This document shows positions 1-8,427 of a stretch of 64,000 nt of DNA, piece after piece. The position numbers were made by a program, and so were the translations under genes. Numbering within the stretch: position 1 is the stretch's first letter; each line of letters starts with the position of its first letter. Below the pieces are notes generated by a model. That model was given only the letters and a program-made list of their open reading frames with translations. It ran no database searches and was not told the origin of the DNA. The stretch comes from CAJXUU01 sp965230575 (GTDB taxonomy: Bacteria; Bacteroidota; Bacteroidia; Chitinophagales; Saprospiraceae): NCBI GenBank assembly GCA_965230575.1, contig OZ246013.1, positions 868,001 to 932,000 of the forward strand, read 5' to 3'.

Positions 1-1
1 G

Positions 2-1120
2 CTTAGGGTATCGCAGCGGATTGCCAATTTTAATGAATTCGAACTGCCCAAAAAGAGCTTTATTGAAAGGACAGCATCCAATTATTATGTAGTGAATATC
101 AATAGTGGGATTGATGCCAACATCCTGGAAGATTATCTTTATCAAGAAATGGGCAACTTTTCCCTGCACACCGATTTTGAATATTCTGTGTTTGATTGTA
201 CCAGTAAGCAGATGGTATATGGAAATTATTGCGACCTCTCCGACGAAAATAAGGTCAATATCCAAAACACCAATTTACCTACATTCACAGACCTCGATTA
301 TTACTTTGTAGTAAGATTTCCCTCAAGAGAAAGTTTCTTAGTTGCTGATATGAGGATGACCGTACTTTTCTCAATTATAGCAATGCTTTCTGTTCTCTTT
401 TTCTTGTACATGATTTATATTGTATTGAAGCAAAAACGATTGTCTGAGTTGCAAAAGGATTTCATAAATAATATGACCCATGAATTCAAAACACCAATAT
501 CCTCAATAAAAATCGCGGCAGATGTACTGGCCAACAATGAATCCGTCAGAGAAGACACCCGACTCAAAAGGTACGCATCTATTATCAAAGAGCAGAACCA
601 AAGACTCAATGATCAAGTAGAAAAAGTACTAAATATAGCCAGACTCGAAAAGGATAATTTCGAATTGAAAAAAGAAAATATAGACCTTCATGCTTCGCTT
701 TCCAATATTGTGGAGAATGAATCTGTCAGACTTAAAGAAGGAACAATAAGTCTCAATTTTTGTGAAGATAAAATGGAAATATTTGCAGATCCACTACATT
801 TTACAAATGTGATCACTACAGTGTTGGATAATGCTATTAAATACAGTCCTGTCGATCCTAATATTTCGATTACTACTGAGCTAAGAAATAATCTAAAAAT
901 CATTAGTATCAAGGACAACGGTATAGGAATCGAAAAGGAAAAACTGAAACATATTTTTGACAAATTTTATAGGGTCTCTACCGGAGATGTTCATAATGTA
1001 AAAGGCTTTGGACTTGGTCTTTTCTATGTTAAGAATATCTGTGCCACCCACGGTTGGATAATAGATGCCCAATCAGAAATCGACAAAGGAACCACTTTCA
1101 TTATAAAAATTCCAATTTAA
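2..1120 (+). CDS. Sensor histidine kinase, 5' end cut by window edge
   Basis: Membrane sensor kinase that should autophosphorylate on His and pass the phosphate to the response regulator encoded 13 bp downstream. The frame is open from base 2, so the GTG at 92 is internal and the N-terminus lies outside the window. Visible parts in order: an extracytoplasmic sensor remnant, one membrane helix (bases about 358-430), a HisKA dimerisation domain with the phospho-acceptor in the H-box MTHEFKTPISS (bases about 472-505), and a HATPase domain with an N-box (DNAIKYSP), a G1 box (DNGIGIEKEKLKHIFDKFYR) and a G2 box (GFGLGL). The HisKA plus OmpR pairing is the ordinary arrangement. The input signal cannot be read from what remains. 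Confidence 0.93.
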   Translation, partial: LRVSQRIANFNEFELPKKSFIERTASNYYVVNINSGIDANILEDYLYQEMGNFSLHTDFEYSVFDCTSKQMVYGNYCDLSDENKVNIQNTNLPTFTDLDYYFVVRFPSRESFLVADMRMTVLFSIIAMLSVLFFLYMIYIVLKQKRLSELQKDFINNMTHEFKTPISSIKIAADVLANNESVREDTRLKRYASIIKEQNQRLNDQVEKVLNIARLEKDNFELKKENIDLHASLSNIVENESVRLKEGTISLNFCEDKMEIFADPLHFTNVITTVLDNAIKYSPVDPNISITTELRNNLKIISIKDNGIGIEKEKLKHIFDKFYRVSTGDVHNVKGFGLGLFYVKNICATHGWIIDAQSEIDKGTTFIIKIPI

Positions 1121-1133
1121 AATCAATACAGCC

Positions 1134-1820
1134 ATGGAAACTAAAGCTAGAATCTTATATGTAGAAGATGATGAGACCTTGGGTTTTGTAACCAAAGACA
1201 ATCTAGAACAAAACAACTATGATATTGATCACTACCTTGATGGACATTCTGGCCTCAAAGCCTTCGAAAAGAAAGGATATGATCTTTGCCTCTTAGATGT
1301 AATGCTTCCAGAAATGGACGGCTATCAATTGGCTGAAAACATCCGAAAACACAATAGCGAAATTCCTATTCTATTCCTGACTGCCAAATCCATGAAAGAA
1401 GATCGAATCCATGGACTTCAATTGGGTGCTGATGACTACATCACCAAGCCATTCAGCATAGAGGAATTGATTTTGAAGATTGAAGTTTTCTTGAAACGAA
1501 AGTTCATAGCATCGCCAGATAAGGAGAAATACAGTATTGGTCGCTTTACACTTGACTATAAAAACCTAAAACTAATAGGTGAAAAAAGTGAGTCCAATAT
1601 GACCCAAAAAGAGGCAGATTTGATGAAGTTGCTAATTGAGAACAAGGGCAACACTTCAAGAAGAGAAGACATCCTCAAAAAGCTATGGGGAGAGAATGAT
1701 TATTTTCTTGGTAGAAGTATGGATGTATTTATCAGCAGACTTAGAAAATACATCAAAGAAGATGAAAATCTAATCATAGAGAATGTTCATGGCGTTGGAT
1801 TTAGACTCCTTGAAAAATAA
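1134..1820 (+). CDS. OmpR/PhoB-family response regulator
   Basis: DNA-binding response regulator, 228 aa, the normal length for the family. The receiver domain (about residues 5-120) has the acidic pair D12/D13, the phospho-acceptor D55 in LLDVMLPEMDG, the conserved Thr in FLTAKS and the Lys in ITKPFS. The C-terminal winged helix (about 130-228) has the typical RLRKYI recognition-helix region and ends HGVGFRLLEK. It follows the kinase by 13 bp and is surely its cognate partner. A strong terminator hairpin lies about 150 bp downstream. Regulon unknown. Confidence 0.95.
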   Translation: METKARILYVEDDETLGFVTKDNLEQNNYDIDHYLDGHSGLKAFEKKGYDLCLLDVMLPEMDGYQLAENIRKHNSEIPILFLTAKSMKEDRIHGLQLGADDYITKPFSIEELILKIEVFLKRKFIASPDKEKYSIGRFTLDYKNLKLIGEKSESNMTQKEADLMKLLIENKGNTSRREDILKKLWGENDYFLGRSMDVFISRLRKYIKEDENLIIENVHGVGFRLLEK

Positions 1821-1967
1821 TTTTTAGCTGCAAAGTCTTTGTCTCATTGACTTTGCAAAAAAACTGGAAAATTATATTTAAATTTTTGTTCGAAAAATGT
1901 GACAAGCCAATTATAATCTCGTCTTAAAGGGCATAATATGAGGAACACCTTTTTGCACCCTTAAGCG

Positions 1968-2003
1968 ATCCATAGTTTTTACCAGAAACTATGGATTTTT
2001 TCT
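1968..2003 (+). terminator. Rho-independent terminator
   Basis: Perfect 11-bp stem (1968-1978 paired with 1986-1996), 7-nt loop, followed at once by a T-run on the + strand. It ends the two-component operon, or a short untranslated RNA made between 1821 and 1968. Confidence 0.75.
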
Positions 2004-2045
2004 ATTTTATAACCCTGATTAATCATTCTCCTAATTTAATATTTC

Positions 2046-2789
2046 ATGCAAGAATTCAGCAAACATTTAGATTTTGAAGAATATTACTGCTGTTTCATTC
2101 CAACATTGGCAGTAGAATATCCCCTACTTGAAACATTGGACTATGAGGATTGGTCGAGTCATGTAAGGAAGGTGAAAACTCGAATAGTCTCCTATGAAGA
2201 AGCTGAAAACCCATCCAAATTACAGGCAGAAACATTGGATTTCATAATAGACAACCAAGACAAAATACGTCAATCCATTTATAGATTCCATCAAAATTTT
2301 GTCTTTCCGATATACAACCGATCCATAGATATCGAAGAGGATGAAATGGTGAACAGCATTTTAGAACTTAATAGAGTGTATGGTCTTGAAGGTGTAGAAA
2401 TTCCACATTACCGTTCTTCAGGTTCTTATTATTACTTACTCAAATTTGATTTTTGTTACGATGATCATGGCATTTATTTTGTTTTTGAAGATACAGATAT
2501 AATTGACTTTTTTGGGATGGGAGATCAAAACTATGATGCCATAGAAATTTATCAAAAAGGACTAATGAATCGAAATGGAGAACCGTTGACAATTTATCTC
2601 TATGAGGTAGTCTCAGGCAAATCTATCTATAGTGGAACATGCAACTTCGACGAAGAAATAAACTTTCCACTCAAAAAAGGTGCTTATGGAGTATCAATTG
2701 TGTGTGATGGTATAGAACAACGGATTAGGTTTTTTGTGCAAGACGAGGTTAAAGCATTTTCATTAAGGCAGACTTTAGCGATGAAATAG
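2046..2789 (+). CDS. Hypothetical cytoplasmic protein, possibly DUF6985-like
   Basis: 247-aa acidic protein without signal peptide or membrane segment. I do not recognise it with confidence. The middle third (residues about 75-170) has a pattern resembling DUF6985-type proteins: an LDFIIDNQDKI helix, a line of Tyr in SSGSYYYLLKFDF, then a YDDHGIYFVFEDTDIIDFFG block. DUF6985-like proteins often sit in immunity or toxin contexts, but nothing toxin-like is adjacent here. It is a single gene after a terminator, convergent with prfC. The codon use and AT content resemble the neighbours. Confidence 0.7.
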   Translation: MQEFSKHLDFEEYYCCFIPTLAVEYPLLETLDYEDWSSHVRKVKTRIVSYEEAENPSKLQAETLDFIIDNQDKIRQSIYRFHQNFVFPIYNRSIDIEEDEMVNSILELNRVYGLEGVEIPHYRSSGSYYYLLKFDFCYDDHGIYFVFEDTDIIDFFGMGDQNYDAIEIYQKGLMNRNGEPLTIYLYEVVSGKSIYSGTCNFDEEINFPLKKGAYGVSIVCDGIEQRIRFFVQDEVKAFSLRQTLAMK

Positions 2790-2838
2790 AATTCGGCACC
2801 CCGTACAGGAAGTCAAACCATGCTCACCCGTCTCTTCA

Positions 2839-4425
2839 CTAATCAATCTCCGAAGTAAACAAAAACTCAACTTCAGGATGATTGTCCTGTGCCATTTTCA
2901 GACTCCATGCCGACTCCGCCAAGAATACAGTCTTGCCATCCTTGTCATGAGCTATATCCCGCTTTCTCTTCGTCAAAAACTCTTTCATCGCAGCAGGATC
3001 AGAACAACGCACCCAACATGCCTTATGAAGATTGACTGGTTCATAGTCACAAGATGCTCCATATTCATTTTTCAATCTATACTGAATCACATCAAATTGA
3101 AGGGCACCGACTGTACCGATGATCTTTCGCCCATTGTCTTGTTTGGTAAATAATTGGGCTACACCTTCGTCCATCAACTGTATCAATCCTTTGTTCAATT
3201 GTTTGGTCTTCATCGGGTCGGTATTGTTGACAAATCGGAATTGTTCTGGTGAAAAGGATGGGATTCCCTTGAAATGTAATTTTTCACCTTCTGTCAGGGT
3301 ATCTCCGATTTTAAAGTTTCCGCTATCGTAGAGACCGACAATATCCCCAGGATAAGCCATATCCACCACCTCTTTTTTCTCTGCCATAAATGCGGTGGGA
3401 TTCGGGAATTTCATTTTTTTCTCCTTTCGGATATGGAGGTAGTTTGTATTCCTTTGAAATAATCCTGAGCAAATTCTCAAAAAAGCAATCCGATCTCTGT
3501 GCTTTGGATCCATATTCGCATGAATCTTGAACACAAAACCGGTAAATTTATCTTCCTCTGGATCTATCATCCTTTCTTCTGTCTCCCTAGGCATTGGAGA
3601 AGGAGCTATTTCTACAAAACAATCCAACAATTCCTTGACCCCAAAATTATTGACCGCACTACCAAAGAAAACAGGTGACTGATCACCATTCAAATAAGCT
3701 TCACGATCCAATTCTGGATATACTTCGTCGATGACATTGGCCTCTTCTCTTAACTCTTCTGCCAAAGATTCGCCTATTTTTTCATCTAATATTGGATCTG
3801 ACAAATCCTCAATTTTTATGACATCTTCCTCTTGTTGTTTGCTGTGAGGACTGAATAAAACCAGGTCCTTTTTGTATCGATTATATACCCCACGGAATCG
3901 TTGCCCCATGCCTGCAGGCCATGAGAGTGGTACAACATTCAATTTGAGTTTTTCTTCTACCTCATCCAATAAATCAAACCCATCCTTTCCCTCTCTATCC
4001 AGTTTATTGATAAAGACAATAATTGGTGTTTTTCTCATTCTACACACTTCGACCAATTTCTCTGTCTGCGTTTCCACACCCTTGGCAACATCTATTACCA
4101 CTATCACACTGTCCACAGCTGTCAACGTCCTAAATGTATCTTCAGCAAAATCCTTGTGACCAGGTGTATCCAGGATATTTACCTTTCGTCCTCTATAATC
4201 GAAGGCCATAACAGAAGTAGCTACCGATATCCCCCTCTGCTTCTCGATCTCCATGAAATCCGAAGTAGCATGTTTCTTGATCTTATTTGACTTTACCGCA
4301 CCTGCAGATTGAATGGCACCACCGAATAACAATAGTTTTTCAGTTAATGTAGTCTTTCCTGCATCTGGGTGAGAAACAATCCCAAAGGTTCTTCGACGTT
4401 TTAGTTCTTCTATCCTGTTCATCAA
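2839..4425 (-). CDS. prfC: Peptide chain release factor 3 (RF3)
   Basis: Translational GTPase that recycles RF1/RF2 from the ribosome after peptide release. 528 aa, full family length. G1 P-loop SHPDAGKTT (residues 18-26), switch-II DTPGH (86-90) and G4 NKLD (140-143) are intact, followed by the RF3-specific domain 2 and C-terminal domain. Two adjacent ATG codons open the frame, so either may be used. Just upstream on this strand is a -7-like box (complement of 4446-4453) in the right place for a short leader. prfA is about 8 kb away on the other strand, so the two factors are not co-transcribed. Confidence 0.97.
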   Translation of the reverse strand: MMNRIEELKRRRTFGIVSHPDAGKTTLTEKLLLFGGAIQSAGAVKSNKIKKHATSDFMEIEKQRGISVATSVMAFDYRGRKVNILDTPGHKDFAEDTFRTLTAVDSVIVVIDVAKGVETQTEKLVEVCRMRKTPIIVFINKLDREGKDGFDLLDEVEEKLKLNVVPLSWPAGMGQRFRGVYNRYKKDLVLFSPHSKQQEEDVIKIEDLSDPILDEKIGESLAEELREEANVIDEVYPELDREAYLNGDQSPVFFGSAVNNFGVKELLDCFVEIAPSPMPRETEERMIDPEEDKFTGFVFKIHANMDPKHRDRIAFLRICSGLFQRNTNYLHIRKEKKMKFPNPTAFMAEKKEVVDMAYPGDIVGLYDSGNFKIGDTLTEGEKLHFKGIPSFSPEQFRFVNNTDPMKTKQLNKGLIQLMDEGVAQLFTKQDNGRKIIGTVGALQFDVIQYRLKNEYGASCDYEPVNLHKACWVRCSDPAAMKEFLTKRKRDIAHDKDGKTVFLAESAWSLKMAQDNHPEVEFLFTSEID

Positions 4426-4630
4426 TATAGCCTATAATTAGGGCGCAAATGTATGGTTTTTTTGGGTAATAATAATGGCAAAGAAATCGCTGGTAATGAG
4501 TTGTAGTAGGTTTTGCAATACCACTTGACTACTTGTCAACATTGATCATTTGCAATTGCTGTCATTCCTACAATTTAGATATTTGATAAAAAATACAAGC
4601 GACAAAATGCTCCTAGGTTTAAGTCAACAT

Positions 4631-4662
4631 AAAAAAAGCCCACCATAAAATATGATGAGCTT
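4631..4662 (-). terminator. Terminator of the YceI gene
   Basis: On the - strand an 11-bp stem (4652-4662 paired with 4636-4646, two G-U wobbles), 5-nt loop, then a run of seven Ts. It starts 23 bp after the YceI stop codon. Confidence 0.75.
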
Positions 4663-4684
4663 CTTCATTTTTTTGAGTACTACC

Positions 4685-5362
4685 TTATGATTTCGCCACA
4701 AGGGTAATTTTTAATCCTATGTCATTGTTGATCGCCTTGTCAGCCAATCCTTCGAAAAATGAAGGAGATCCATATTTGATTCCCCATTGTGTTCTATCGA
4801 TTTTGAACTGTGGCGTACTTACTCTTACCATGCCGTCGGTCATATCGATGTTGGCAGTGAAAGCTACGGCCTTGGTCACATCTCTCATAGTAAGATTACC
4901 ATATACAAGTGCATTTCCAGCAGCATCACCTTCTTTCTTTGTTACTTTAGTGATTTCGTATTTAGCAGTAGGATATTTTTTCACATTGAAAAAGTCATCA
5001 GAGTTATCATCTCCAAGTCCCTTCAGGTGTGACTCCAAATATCCTCTCTTACCTTCATCTTCGATATCCAGGTTTTTAATAGAATTCATATCCAAGGTAA
5101 AGCTTCCACCTACAACAGCATCACCATTAACGATTACTGATCCTTCAGATACATCGACAGTACCATTATGTCCGCTTGTAGGTTTTGTGCCTTCCCACAT
5201 TACCTTACTTACATCAGTAGCTACTGTATATGTCTTACCTTCTGCCTTACTTGTCTTTTCTACTTTATCGCTAACCTTAGCGTCTTCGCCTTTTGTGTTT
5301 TTACATGCAACAAACATGCTCACAACAAGCATCAAAAAAGAGATTTTAATTAGATTCTTCAT
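4685..5362 (-). CDS. YceI-family lipoprotein
   Basis: 225-aa lipoprotein with a lipobox ending at Cys20 (MFVAC). After a Lys/Glu-rich linker comes a YceI domain (about 45-225) with the usual blocks: SKVMWEGTKP, then a KYPTAKYEITKV strand, VYGNLTMRDVTKAV and FKIDRTQWGIKYGS. YceI domains are lipocalin-like barrels that bind polyisoprenoid-type lipids. The protein is probably held in the periplasmic or outer-membrane leaflet. It lies 66 bp after the MerR/B12-binding regulator on the same strand, with a 16-bp palindrome between them, so control by that regulator is likely. It has its own terminator. Confidence 0.93.
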   Translation of the reverse strand: MKNLIKISFLMLVVSMFVACKNTKGEDAKVSDKVEKTSKAEGKTYTVATDVSKVMWEGTKPTSGHNGTVDVSEGSVIVNGDAVVGGSFTLDMNSIKNLDIEDEGKRGYLESHLKGLGDDNSDDFFNVKKYPTAKYEITKVTKKEGDAAGNALVYGNLTMRDVTKAVAFTANIDMTDGMVRVSTPQFKIDRTQWGIKYGSPSFFEGLADKAINNDIGLKITLVAKS

Positions 5363-5410
5363 TTTAGTATTAAATGTTTTTATAATAATTGTAAATATTA
5401 AAAGTATTGA

Positions 5411-5426
5411 ATGAACTGAAGTTCAT
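5411..5426. promoter_or_regulatory. 16-bp palindrome, candidate operator
   Basis: ATGAACTgaAGTTCAT, perfect 7-bp arms around a 2-bp centre, between the MerR-type gene (stop at 5429) and the YceI start at 5362. The symmetry fits binding by a dimeric regulator. It has no T-run, which argues against a terminator. Confidence 0.4.
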
Positions 5427-5428
5427 AT

Positions 5429-6331
5429 TTATTTTACCGAAACCTTTGTATTTGATTCAGAAACAAATGTTTTTACATCACTGAGGCTTTTAAGCACTTC
5501 CACATTGTAAGGAACATTGATATTCTGAATGGCTGTTTGGTATCCTGAGATTAGTATTGTGCACCCCTCCAAGTGCTTACTCAATTCATTGAGATAAGGT
5601 TGTAATGGAGTATCTGAAAAACTGTCATTGAAAATTGTAAACACAAATTCTGCATTTGATATCTTCTGACCTTCCAATACATCAATTAAAGGAATTCCCT
5701 CTCCCAAATTGATTACATTGATACCTGAATCCTTGAGTAAAAAGTGCAGAAACAAAAGGCTCAACTCATGTGTCTCATTTTCTGGCAAGTAAATCAGACA
5801 TTTGGGTGCATTGGCATTGTATTCTGTAGATGATTGATCAATAGCAACTATCGTCTTCCTTCGAATAGCATTTGTAACAAAATTTTCATGAGCCCCTTTT
5901 ATCGAACCCGCCAACCACATCATACTCAATTTTTCCATCATCGGATAGACAATCTCATCCATAGTGATCTCAAAACCCTTCGAAGCTATGTTGTGATCTA
6001 ATATTTTATTGAATTTGAATTCATCCAATTCCAACATTGCATGCATCAGTGCATCTAAATTATCCTCAGATTCAAGCGTCACATCTGACAGTTCAGATAC
6101 AATATTCTTTATCTCCCCATCCGTCATTTTGGCAATCTTAGATATCTTGTAACCATTTCGGTTCAACAGGCTGATATTTAAGATTTTTTGCAAGTCTTCA
6201 TCCAAGTAATATCGGATGTTGGTGTCAGTTCTTCTTGGTTGTATTATAGCATATCTCTTCTCCCAAATACGTATGGTATGTGCCTTGATGCCACATAACT
6301 TTTCCACGTCATTGATAGAATATACTGCCAT
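5429..6331 (-). CDS. MerR-family regulator with B12-binding domains (CarH/LitR-like)
   Basis: 300-aa transcription factor. The N-terminal MerR winged helix (residues 1-75) includes GIKAHTIRIWEKRY. Next come a helical B12-binding cap (about 95-165) and a Rossmann-type B12-binding domain (about 176-295) with E186-T-H188, where the His is the expected lower cobalt ligand. Relatives such as CarH are light sensors using adenosylcobalamin. In Thermus CarH the cap has Trp131, His132, Glu141 and His142. By alignment here these are W139, L140, E149 and N150, so two of the light-sensing His positions are changed. It lies upstream of YceI and downstream of TetR on the same strand. No carotenoid gene is present. 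DNA-binding role is certain; light or B12 sensing is open. Confidence 0.92.
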   Translation of the reverse strand: MAVYSINDVEKLCGIKAHTIRIWEKRYAIIQPRRTDTNIRYYLDEDLQKILNISLLNRNGYKISKIAKMTDGEIKNIVSELSDVTLESEDNLDALMHAMLELDEFKFNKILDHNIASKGFEITMDEIVYPMMEKLSMMWLAGSIKGAHENFVTNAIRRKTIVAIDQSSTEYNANAPKCLIYLPENETHELSLLFLHFLLKDSGINVINLGEGIPLIDVLEGQKISNAEFVFTIFNDSFSDTPLQPYLNELSKHLEGCTILISGYQTAIQNINVPYNVEVLKSLSDVKTFVSESNTKVSVK

Positions 6332-6409
6332 ATATATTTTAAAGGTGCTAACTTATATAATGGGTTTACAACACTTGGAAGCCAAAATAGTTGTAATTCA
6401 CCACTTCAT

Positions 6410-6421
6410 TTGTTAATACAA
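6410..6421. promoter_or_regulatory. Short inverted repeat upstream of the MerR gene
   Basis: TTGTtaatACAA (4-bp arms) lies in the 100-bp gap between tetR-type and MerR-type genes, about 80 bp before the MerR start. It could be an operator for either regulator. Short and AT-rich, so chance is possible. Confidence 0.25.
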
Positions 6422-6431
6422 ATATCGTTTT

Positions 6432-7016
6432 TTAATTTATTTCTGAAAATAAGCCCCGAGAAATAAACGATTTTATGTCCTTTCTTCTTGCTTCTAATTG
6501 GTCTCTGGACATTTTTTTAGAATAATAATGAACCCATTTTACACAGTTTATTATCAGTTGGAAAGCGGTGGATTCAGACATTTCGGCAAATTCTCCTCTT
6601 GCCATGCCCTCTTTTAAAATAGATTTAAAGCTTGCTTCATATGCATTCCGCTTTTCAAGAAACAATTTTAATTCTTTCTCAGGCAAATGCCGCCATTCAT
6701 CATCAAATACCGTGACCGAGCTTGGTTTATTATATGCTATATCCAGGTGAAGATCTATGAGCGCCTCGATTTTACCAGGATTGGAAAGGTCTGCTTCTAA
6801 TATTGCTTGCATTCCTTCATCAAATTCATTGGCACAAGTTGTACAAATATTTATTAGTATTTCTTCTTTTGACTTGATATGGCTATACAGACTGCTGGGC
6901 TCAATTCCCACCAATTCAGCAATATCCCGCATAGTGGATGCCACGTAGCCTCTTTTCTTGAACAAAGTTGCGGATACAGCGTATATCTCCTCCTTACGAT
7001 TTTTACTACGCTTCAT
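6432..7016 (-). CDS. TetR/AcrR-family transcriptional regulator
   Basis: 194 aa from the ATG at 7016; a TTG one codon earlier is possible but less likely. The N-terminal HTH (residues about 8-55) shows the classical pattern LFKKRGYVASTMRDIAELVG followed by SSLYSHIKSKEEIL. The C-terminal ligand-binding half has no assignable ligand. The start overlaps the end of the ferredoxin reductase gene by 11 bp, so the two are translated together. In related bacteria TetR proteins of this sort stand next to phenylacetate or fatty-acid degradation genes, so an acyl-CoA effector is a reasonable guess. Confidence 0.92.
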   Translation of the reverse strand: MKRSKNRKEEIYAVSATLFKKRGYVASTMRDIAELVGIEPSSLYSHIKSKEEILINICTTCANEFDEGMQAILEADLSNPGKIEALIDLHLDIAYNKPSSVTVFDDEWRHLPEKELKLFLEKRNAYEASFKSILKEGMARGEFAEMSESTAFQLIINCVKWVHYYSKKMSRDQLEARRKDIKSFISRGLFSEIN

Positions 7017-8082
7017 CAAAATTTACCGTTAGTGTCGAAGTTCTTGGATGAGATTGACAAGTAAGCACGAAACCATTTTCCACTTCATCAGGTTCCAAAG
7101 CATAATTAAGGTCCATCACCACTTCTCCCTCAGTAATTCTTGCCTTACATGTCGAACACACTCCACCCTTGCAGGCATAAGGCAGATCAGCGCCAGCCGC
7201 CAGTGCCGCATCCAAAACCGACAAACCTCCATACGCCAGCGGCATATCAAAGCTTTCCTCATCTAGAATAATCGTCACCTTGCTCTCACTTGCCGGGTCG
7301 AAAGTGGCTTCTTCTTCCTTCTTCTCAACCTTGATGTCATCCGTAGTGAATAACTCAAAGTGAATCCTTGATGCTTCCACTCCAAGATCGGTCAATGCAT
7401 CTTTAACACTAAAGATCATTTGTGAAGGTCCGCAAAGATAAAAACCGGCAACCTCCTCAGGATCTAGAAGTACAGAACAAAATTTGTTGCACTTTTCAGC
7501 ATCAATCCTTCCAAAAAATAGAGGGCTACCAAGTTTTTCTTTGCTCAGAATGTGATGCAAAGAAAATCGCTCCAGATATTGATTTTTTAAGTCTTCCAGT
7601 TCTTTTCTGAAAATTATCGAGTCTACATTCCGATTTCCAAAGAATAGTGTAAACTTGCTTTGAGCTTCATTATGCAATACGGATTTGATCATCGAAAGTA
7701 TTGGTGTAATACCACTTCCCGCTGCAAATGCAACATAATGTTTTTGATTTCCCTTTTCAGTTTTCAGCTTAAAATTACCGTCTGGTGGCAATACTTTTAG
7801 CGTATCTCCTTCCTTCAATTCAGAATTGGCATATGTCGAAAATTTTCCATTCTCTACCTTTTTTATAGCCACCTTCCATTCCTCTTCATATGGGGCGCTG
7901 CATAGACTATAAGACCTTCGTACGTCTTCACTATTCAACTCAGTCTCTAGGGTCAAGTATTGTCCTGGTATAAAGGCAAATTCTTCTTCCAAATCACTGG
8001 GGATGTCAAAGCTTACGACCACACTATCTTCTGTTTCAGAATGAACAGCTTTGACCTTCAAATCATGTAATTTTCGACTCAT
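7006..8082 (-). CDS. PaaE-like FAD/2Fe-2S ferredoxin reductase
   Basis: 358-aa electron-transfer protein moving electrons from NAD(P)H through FAD to a 2Fe-2S centre and on to an oxygenase. Order: an FAD-binding barrel (about 5-105, with RRSYSLCSAP), an NAD-binding lobe (110-235, with AAGSGITPILSM), and a C-terminal plant-type ferredoxin (265-358) with Cys ligands in YACKGGVCSTC and VLTCQSHP. Start chosen at the ATG at 8082. The frame can be extended to a TTG at 8109, but a -7-like box covers that spot. PaaABCD oxygenase subunits are absent, so its partner is elsewhere. Translationally overlapped with the TetR gene. Confidence 0.93.
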   Translation of the reverse strand: MSRKLHDLKVKAVHSETEDSVVVSFDIPSDLEEEFAFIPGQYLTLETELNSEDVRRSYSLCSAPYEEEWKVAIKKVENGKFSTYANSELKEGDTLKVLPPDGNFKLKTEKGNQKHYVAFAAGSGITPILSMIKSVLHNEAQSKFTLFFGNRNVDSIIFRKELEDLKNQYLERFSLHHILSKEKLGSPLFFGRIDAEKCNKFCSVLLDPEEVAGFYLCGPSQMIFSVKDALTDLGVEASRIHFELFTTDDIKVEKKEEEATFDPASESKVTIILDEESFDMPLAYGGLSVLDAALAAGADLPYACKGGVCSTCKARITEGEVVMDLNYALEPDEVENGFVLTCQSHPRTSTLTVNFDEA

Positions 8083-8106
8083 AGTAATTTTACGAATGGT
8101 TGTTCG

Positions 8107-8114
8107 CAAAGGTA
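8107..8114 (-). promoter_or_regulatory. Candidate -7 box for the ferredoxin reductase operon
   Basis: On the - strand it reads TACCTTTG, matching the Bacteroidota -7 consensus TAnnTTTG, 24 bp before the ATG at 8082. No clear TTTG -33 element is seen at the usual distance. Confidence 0.35.
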
Positions 8115-8427
8115 CATTATTAATCGATTTCTAAAATGAAAAATCTGGTTGTTTTGTAAAGTGACCCTATTGAAAACTTCGAATTATTATTATTTGGAGG
8201 AAAAATGATCTACCTTCATCTATATTATTGAAGTGATTTATTGCAAAAATAAGACATTGCTTTTTCAGACCAGATATAGACCAACAACCGCAGGATTACA
8301 AAAAATTCGTAATGAAAACATTGATAATGCCCTTGTGAACTTTGCGCAACCTTGGCGTCCTTAGCGGTGAATTAAAAAATTGTAATAAAAAAGGAATACA
8401 CAATTCTTAAAATTAAAAATTGACAAA
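8115..8427. other. Gene-free region with a dispersed-repeat fragment
   Basis: About 310 bp between divergent genes. At 8331-8371 there is a segment reading CCTTGTGAACTTTGCGC and then CTTGGCGTCCTTAGCGGTG, a type of intergenic repeat that recurs in many Bacteroidota genomes. No ORF or RNA gene recognised. Confidence 0.45.

Noticed and set aside
1821..2045. Possible small RNA gene between the response regulator and the next gene
   Set aside because: A terminator is present, but there is no convincing promoter; a long 3' leader of the operon explains it equally well.
4719..5414. 231-codon ORF antisense to the YceI gene
   Set aside because: Shadow of a clear lipoprotein gene; hydrophobic Ser/Leu-rich composition is typical of antisense frames.
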